Shown: positions 57,880 to 64,000 of the stretch, piece after piece | How positions within the stretch are numbered: position 1 is the first letter of the stretch | Layout of the letters: the number at the start of each line of letters is the position of its first letter | NCBI GenBank assembly: GCA_016081115.2 | Contig: CM071930.1 | Location: 41,329,335 to 41,393,334 of the forward strand | Origin: Rehmannia glutinosa | Lineage: Eukaryota; Streptophyta; Magnoliopsida; Lamiales; Orobanchaceae | Length of the DNA stretch: 64,000 bases | Direction of reading: 5' to 3' | Made by a program: the position numbers and the translations under genes | Notes under the pieces: generated by a model | What the model was told of the DNA's origin: nothing | Database searches by the model: none | Seen by the model: only the letters and a program-made list of their open reading frames with translations

Positions 57880-58146
57880 AAATGTTCTTTTGAGGTCTTG
57901 GGCGGCCTATCTTTTGTGATAATATATCCGAAATCGAATATTGCTCAAAACCCGGCTTTGCATCATAACCGTACTAAACATATTGAGATTCGACATCATT
58001 TTCTAAGGGATTGTGTTTCAAAACAAAAAAATGAGATATCTTTTGTACCATCTCAAGATCAATTAGCGGACATTTTTACAAAACCGCTATCTTTCGAGAC
58101 TTTTGTGTCGATACGAGCTCGGTTAGGCATAATGCATATTGAATGA
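57880..58146 (+). pseudogene. copia copy B RNase H C-terminus
   Basis: The frame 57898-58146 reads NPALHHNRTKHIEIRHHFLR and DQLADIFTKPLSFE to a TGA, the C-terminal end of copia pol, separated from the rest by the insertion. Confidence 0.9.
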
Positions 58147-59367
58147 GGTTTGCGTTTGCATTTTGCATGTTTTTAAAACTTAGGGGCGAAAAATCGGATT
58201 TTTGGTTGAAAAATCGGATTTTGAAAAACTGGGCAAGACAATGGGATGATGGGGTTGAGGGCAACCGGTCGCCCTCAACGACAACCGACAACCTTTTAGC
58301 TTTTATTTTGTTAAAACCGCTTCGTCTTGATCCACGATCATTTTAGTCTTTTATGTTCATTTTTCGTCCCCTTCGCATTTTGCACACAAATTTCACTTCA
58401 AATTTGTTTTATTGCATACATTTTATATTTTGGACTTCATGAGGCTCGATTATCATCATCATCGCTCATCTTTACCGATTAAATGGTAAGAATTTCTCCT
58501 TTTTATCTCAATTGGGTTGAACCCTTGAGAATGTAGTTGTATCTTGCTATTTTGATGAAATTATTGTATTAGTATGTTGTATATGATGATTGTAGATGAT
58601 TGAATATTGTTGTATTGCAATTGGTGATGAAATTTTTTGGCTTAAACGAATCACAAAGGCGTTATATTTCTCTTGTTTTATTCGACGCACGCCAAGTGTT
58701 CGACAAAATGTTTCAATGAAAAATTCATCACCTACATGATTCTCTTGATTTGAAAAGTCTTATAAGTTTATGGAGATCATGTTTTATCAATCAAATGAGC
58801 TTTTACAAATCAAATGAGCGAATGTTTTCCCTTTTATTCGGAATTTAAGCTTAAATGTTCAATATACTCGATAAATTGATTAAATTGCGCACTTTGATAT
58901 AATTGTATGATGTTTTTATCGTGCTAACATTATTTTTGATGATTCCAAAGGGGGAAAAACAAGAAAAACGCTCATACGCTCAAAGAAGCGAACATAAGCT
59001 TGCAAGAAAAGCTATAAGCTAGAGCTCTTAAAAGCCAAAAGCTATGGATAATATTTAGTCCATGTGATGTATTTTGGACTTCTATGCTTGTCTAATGATG
59101 TTTTTGTGACAGGGGGAGCTTTTAAGCTCATGAAATTCAAGCTTTTAGCTTGTAGTTGTTTGCTTATACTTATCTTTATTATGCTTGTTGATAGGGGGAG
59201 CTTGTGCAAAAATGATTTTGAAAAATCTTTGCTCTTATCCTTGTGTGTTTGTACTTATGATGAATCTTGCTTAAAATGGATTGATGTATTAGACCGGAAA
59301 ATTTGTTTTGTTTTAAAATCGACTTCCTAAAATTGTTTTGGTTTGTAATCATCAAAAGGGAGGAGTT
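58147..59367 (+). other. 3' non-coding region and polypurine tract of copy B
   Basis: No gene. Internal AGGGGGAG runs at about 59111-59119 and 59192-59200 precede the terminal tract AAAAGGGAGGAG at 59353-59364, just before the 3' LTR. Multiple purine runs may be accessory primers. One CCGGTCGCCC motif is at 58264. Confidence 0.7.
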
Positions 59368-60668
59368 TGTTAGATAAATGTTTTTATCAAGATTTTGATG
59401 ATTATGTTTAAATGAGTTTTTATACCAAAACAATGTTAATAAATGTTGTCCAAATACTCCTAAATGATTTAAAATATTTTTGCTAATTTTTGGAGTATTT
59501 CTTAGAATTTATTTTTCGATAAAAATGGACAACACTTTTGATGGTTTTGTTTAAATTGGTTTTTGCACCAAAACAATGTTTATAAATGTTGTCAAAATAC
59601 TCCCAAGTGATTTAAAATGTTTTTACTAATTTTTTGGAGTATTTCTTGAAGTTTAGTTTTGATAAAAATCGGACAACATTTAAAATTGGAGGTCGACCGT
59701 CGCCCCAAAAGGTCGACCGGACCAAGATCGCACGATTGAAACATAACTTGCGGACTTGAAAAATTGGAGCGGGGGGGACCGTTCAAGCAGGGGTACCGAC
59801 CGGTCGCACCCTAGGGCGACCGGTCGCACCCCTCTGCAACCCCTACCTGGATCGCACTATTTTCATTCAAACGTTCGAAATCTTATACAGGCAACCGTCA
59901 CCCTATGTAATTTTTGACAGCAAAAATTCCAACCGTTGCAATCCTTATCAGCAAGATTTACTTTTCATTTTTGTAAATATATTTCTACATCTTGTGATCC
60001 TCTTTTTGTAGACAAAAGTGAAGAAGAAGGAGCCTATGTTGGTGAAGACTCTCCTATAAATAGAGGATGAATTGAAGACACAAGAAAATATACACAAGCA
60101 TATAATACAACAAGAAATCTGCAAAATTCTTCAAGCTCTCATTTTTACATTCTTGTTGTAATAGCCTAAGTTCTTGCACTTGCACAATCTTGAGGTCTAG
60201 GCTTTTTGTTTTTGATTACACTTGCACTTAAAGTTTGTATACTTCATTTATTGAGTTGTAATCTTGAATTTTTCTATCATCCAAAACAAGATATCCTTGT
60301 TAGTGTTCTTGTGGTAAGAACACACTTGGGTGATCTTAGGTGTTGAAGAGTGTGGTACTCTTTATAGGTGTTGAAGGAAGATTGTGGTAATCTCCTTGAA
60401 GGTGTTGTAAGAAGATTGTGGTAATCTTCAAAGGTGGTGTTGTATTAATTGTGGTAATTAATAAAATCTTTTTTTCTTTTTGAAATCCACTTCGGATATA
60501 CCGGGGTGGTAGTAGATTAGGCCAACTACTATAAATCATCGAGTGTTGTTTAATTTCCGCATTTACATTCTTGTCAATTACTTGTTCATTCGAAAAAGAG
60601 GGCGATTTGCAAAAAATCGGTATAATCTATTCACCCCCTCTAGATTATCCTAGCCACTTGGACTAACA
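59368..60668 (+). repeat. 3' LTR of copia copy B
   Basis: A 1301-bp LTR, TGTTAGATAAATG...GGACTAACA, nearly identical by eye to the 5' LTR over long stretches, with a few small deletions (for example near 60020 and 60523). Confidence 0.95.
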
Positions 60669-61203
60669 CGAAGATGGGGATTACTCTCTTCTTTAGAACT
60701 GGGGATGAGATGGTAATGGTATTTATAACCCCCATCTCATTCTCGTTCTCATCCCCAATCCCGTTTAGATAGAAACGAGATTCTCCATCCCCATCCCCAT
60801 TCCCCCTCGAATATATTTATATATTATTAATACTAATTTTGTTTATAATATTTATTTTATTAATTAAAAAACTAAACCCTCAAGTCTTAATAATTTTACT
60901 TATTCTCATTCTTTTTTTTACAAAGTAGGAATTTATGTTATGCATATTTATTTTAATTATTGATTATTTTAAGTAATTTATTTTACAGATTTCTTATTAA
61001 TAAATACAAAATGGTGAACCCGAATACCCGATTACCAGCGAGGACCCCATTCCCCAAACGAGAATTTCCCATCCCCATCCTAATTACCAAAGTGGGGAAT
61101 GATATGAGAATGATATTTGGAATCAGATTATGAGATAGAGATGGTATGTCCAATACTAGTCGGCCAATCCCCATCCCCGCCCATTGTCATCCCTATTATT
61201 TTG

Positions 61204-61544
61204 GAGATATATAGGGATTATTTGAGTTACATTCTGGTATCGGGTTACCAACCCCATTTATTTGGGCTCATAACAGAACATAACACAATAATAAGTTGGC
61301 TTCAATCCACAGCCTAACTCACCAGGCATAGTTCGACTGCTTGCCTGGACCAGCGCCCATTTAGAATCCCAAGCTACAACAATTAGGCTGGACCTCAACA
61401 GGCCCAGACGGACACCAAAAGCCCAACCCAAACAGGGGTTGGGTGGGTGTTCGGGGGGTGGGGATTGGATGTTGAATGTGGAGAGAGAGAGAGAGAGAGA
61501 GACGCAGGAAAGGTAGAGAAAATGCGAAAAGAAGGAATATAAAA
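61204..61544 (+). promoter_or_regulatory. PIMT upstream region with (GA)n tract
   Basis: The 340 bp between the hAT MITE TSD and the PIMT start codon. A (GA)n tract at 61480-61502 lies 43 bp upstream of the ATG, probably in the 5' UTR, where GA tracts are common in plants. TATA box not obvious. Confidence 0.5.
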
Positions 61545-64000
61545 ATGCCTTCCACGTCCCATTATTCTTCACTCTCAGTTATCGCGTGCCGTTGCCGCTA
61601 TCGTACGCCTCTAAAGTTATCCTTTTTGTACTTCACTCCTCGTAACTTCTACCATCGTCATCTCCTTCGCGTCATCCATCCGCCGCAGCTGGCCGCCGCT
61701 CTCCCAACCTTCTCCTCCCGCTGCTGCCGAATTCCTAACCCTCGCCTCTTCACGGGGAACTCTCTCTTCTCCCGCATGGAGGTACACACAAGGACAAACC
61801 AGCTACACACTCTCAATGTGTTTTTTTCCCCCTTTCCGGTTGTATGTTTATGTGTTTTGTATTCGGAGAGTACTTATTTTAAATCGGCGAAAATGGAAGT
61901 GGCTGGGGCTAGAATTTTAAATTGGTGATTATGCCCCAAAAAAAAAAAAAAAACAAAACTTGATGAAAAATTTGAGAGTTAGAGTTGATACATCTAATTT
62001 ATTAGAGAGCGGCATATCAGTTACGATTGAGTGGTATATTCATGGTAAGTGGTGGATGTGGTTTGTAGAATGCTTGGATTATGCGCCTGAAATGTGTAGG
62101 CATTGCATTAGGTTAATTGGGGTTTATGCTGTGTGTACCATATTTTAGTCTTCATAGCGTGCAAGTTGGATGTGTAAGAGAAAGACTGTGTGAAGCATAT
62201 TAATTTTATAGTTAAGAGCTTCCCGTGAGAGGATGACGGAATGAGAAAATAAGGCCTTGTATGGTTGTGTTTCCAACACCAATTTTCCACTTTTCAACTA
62301 TTCCGAAAAATGGGTTTATGTTTGTTTCAAAAGTTTTTAGTAGAAATGAAGTCATTTCCAGTTTTCACTTTTTTATGGAAAATATTCTTTTGAAAACACA
62401 GCCAAACAATTTTTCATTCCAATTACGCAAACCTATGTAAAAATACATTACAATCACGCAAACCTATGTCAAAAATACATTTGAGAATCTATAACCAAAC
62501 ATATTCTCATTTTCAAACAGAATTTCAGACAACAAACCAAACATATTCCCAATTCTCACACGAAAATCAATAAAGTTTGAAAATTCATTTTCCAACACTA
62601 GAAACTGGAAATTGGACTTGGAAATACATCCAGACAAGCCCTTAGATTTTTGTGGCACTCTGGCTTTGCCAAAGAAACGTGAATTATGAGGTGGATGCTA
62701 GAAAGTATTCTGTTTCTTGTTTTTCGTTCATATAAGAGATAAAGCTAGGTACACATGGAGGGGGATTTGGAAGTATGATTTGTGCTTTGCTCCAAACAAA
62801 TTCAGCTGCTGCTGCTGCTAGTTATCCTCACTGGGGTTGGGATATGGTCAGTTGAAGCTGGAAAGATCAATTACAAAATAATATGTAGTAACAATATGAA
62901 ATGGCTGTTTGTCGTTTTCTCGTTTTATTTGACAATATGAAATACAGAGCCTTATGTTAATCAAGAAGGTTGTTTGACTTTTCTCTGGGGTTGTGGATTT
63001 GAAGTCAGTGACGGAGTGGTTTGGGTTGCAGTTGCTTATAGAAAATCCATGATTTGCTTTATAACTTTACTCTCAATGGCTGATTAAGAAAGTTAACTTG
63101 CAAATTTAGTATTTTTGAAATTGCTGTTTTCTTTCCTGTTCACTTTGTGACAGGCCATGAGGCGGACCTGTGTGTTACATCTTATCTCAATAGTGTTTTA
63201 TGTTTCCCAACAGCGATTCTGGACTGGAAGTGGTGTCAATAAAAACAAAGAAATGGTGGAGCATTTGCGAAGCTATGGAGTGATAAGGTCAAAGAAAGTA
63301 GCAGAAGTAATGGAAACCATTGATAGGGCTTTGTTTGTCCCAGAGGGTACACCACCATATGTTGATAGTCCCATGCAGATAGGTTATAATGCTACTATTT
63401 CTGCCCCTCATATGCATGCTATGTGCCTTGAGTTGTTGGAGAATCATTTGAAGCCTGGGATGCATGCCCTGGATGTTGGTTCAGGTAATATAAACTGCTC
63501 TGGCTGTGCTGTTGTGAAGTTTTGTAATTGTAGCTAGTGCCTTGACTTGTCTTATCGAATTTTTCATTTCAATGCATTTTTATTTTTGTACATAAAAACT
63601 ATCAGCTTTTGGTGTAGGCATGTTTTCTGAGATAATTTAATTTACTTTATAGCATATATGAATTGAAATTGATTGCTATACTTTGTGAATCATGGTAACT
63701 GAATTTTGTGTAAGAAGCTTGTATCCCTGATGGGATATTATTGCTTAATTTGGTACTGTTGAAATCGTTTTATGAAAAGCAATTTTTGCTTCCATTATCG
63801 CAATTTCTAGATTTGGCAAGTCCTCATACTGCTCTTCTTGTAGGGACGGGGTATTTGACTGCATGCTTTGCTGTTATGGTTGGACCACAAGGTCGTGCTG
63901 TTGGTGTGGAACATATCCCTGAGTTGGTTGAATCTTCCATTAAAAATATCGAAAAGAGTGCTGCAGCTCCACTGTTTAAAGAAGGATCCTTCTCAGTACA
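61545..64000 (+). CDS. PIMT: Protein-L-isoaspartate O-methyltransferase, PIMT2-like (partial, runs off the end)
   Basis: Exons visible: 61545-61781, 63214-63484 and 63844 to beyond 64000; phases agree and junctions are GT-AG. Exon 1 encodes 79 residues, Ser/Arg/Pro-rich and poor in acids, like an organelle transit peptide, and ends Met-Glu. Exon 2 starts RFWTGSGVNKNKEMVEHLR and has the family signature around SPMQIGYNATISAPHMHA. The S-adenosylmethionine motif I (ALDVGSGTGYLTA) spans the exon 2/3 junction. The enzyme methylates isoaspartyl residues from aged Asn/Asp and starts their repair; it matters in seed longevity. The ATG at 61776-61778 would give a cytosolic form without the extension. 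An in-frame alternative acceptor at 63154 would add 20 residues. Lengths after exon 3 cannot be judged. Confidence 0.92.
61782..63213 (+). other. PIMT intron 1
   Basis: A 1432-bp intron with donor GTACAC and acceptor CCCAACAG. It contains a 16-base A-run (61936-61951), AT-rich sequence at 62260-62660 with repeated 'ccaaacatattc' units suggestive of an old MITE, and no ORF with a domain. Confidence 0.7.

Larger units (their letters stand above)
51535..60668 (+). mobile_element. Ty1/copia element, family 2 copy B, full length
   Basis: A 9134-bp element with two very similar LTRs (1346 and 1301 bp), primer site, gag, pol, internal insertion, 3' non-coding region and polypurine tract. It is flanked by a perfect 5-bp TSD CGAAG (51530-51534 and 60669-60673). 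The coding region carries many stops and frameshifts despite the similar LTRs. Confidence 0.95.
51145..61195. mobile_element. hAT MITE split by a nested MITE and a nested copia element
   Basis: Terminal TAGGGATG (51145) and CATCCCTA (61188-61195) are inverted. Host flanks TTATCTTG (51137-51144) and TTATTTTG (61196-61203) match at seven of eight bases, fitting an hAT TSD. Own sequence is about 51145-51151, 51448-51534 and 60674-61195 (near 616 bp), rich in 'atcccca' units. It was hit by an hAT MITE at its left tip and later or earlier by copia copy B. Confidence 0.82.

Overview
The window is plant nuclear DNA. It has intron-bearing genes with GT-AG junctions, Ty1/copia and Ty3/gypsy retrotransposons with plant-type primer sites, MULE and hAT elements, and plant-only gene families (SOBIR1, sieve element occlusion). 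Gene content points to a eudicot. An asterid, perhaps Lamiales, is my guess from the retrotransposon protein style and cannot be proved here. More than two thirds of the window is transposable-element DNA.

Layout. 1-13683 holds two nested copia elements of one family with LTRs of about 1.6 kb: the 3' half of a forward copy (reverse transcriptase, RNase H, a long extra ORF, 3' LTR) abutting the 5' half of an inverted copy (LTR, primer site, gag, protease, start of integrase). 13684-15739 is a Ty3/gypsy LTR with a tRNA-Asp-type primer site. 15740-20515 is a nest of hAT, Tourist-like and MULE-type MITEs, two with clear target-site duplications (TSDs). 20592-29653 is a 9.06-kb Mutator-like element flanked by 9-bp TSDs. 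It carries a decayed MULE transposase on the minus strand and a decayed ULP1-type SUMO-protease-like gene on the plus strand, the organisation described for Kaonashi/CUMULE-type MULEs. A copia 3' end replaces the 3' part of the ULP-like gene.

The gene island is 29745-40022. CENP-X/MHF2 (plus strand, six exons) starts only 83 bp from the MULE TSD. Next come SOBIR1 (minus, single exon), the LRR receptor kinase that partners receptor-like proteins in immunity, and a seven-exon SEO phloem-filament gene (minus) whose introns are loaded with one foldback MITE family. 40876-44388 has another MULE-type MITE, a SINE with TSD and low-complexity DNA. 44389-51099 is an internally deleted inverted copia element. 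51145-61195 is an hAT MITE split by a smaller hAT MITE and by a complete 9.13-kb forward copia element with TSD CGAAG. The window ends in a protein-L-isoaspartate O-methyltransferase gene (61545 onward, plus) that runs off the edge.

The four cellular genes are unrelated in function and form no operon-like unit. The most unusual material is the ULP-carrying MULE with its palindrome array next to CENP-X, the extended extra ORF of the first copia family, and recurring palindromic motif clusters in the terminal regions of unrelated transposons.
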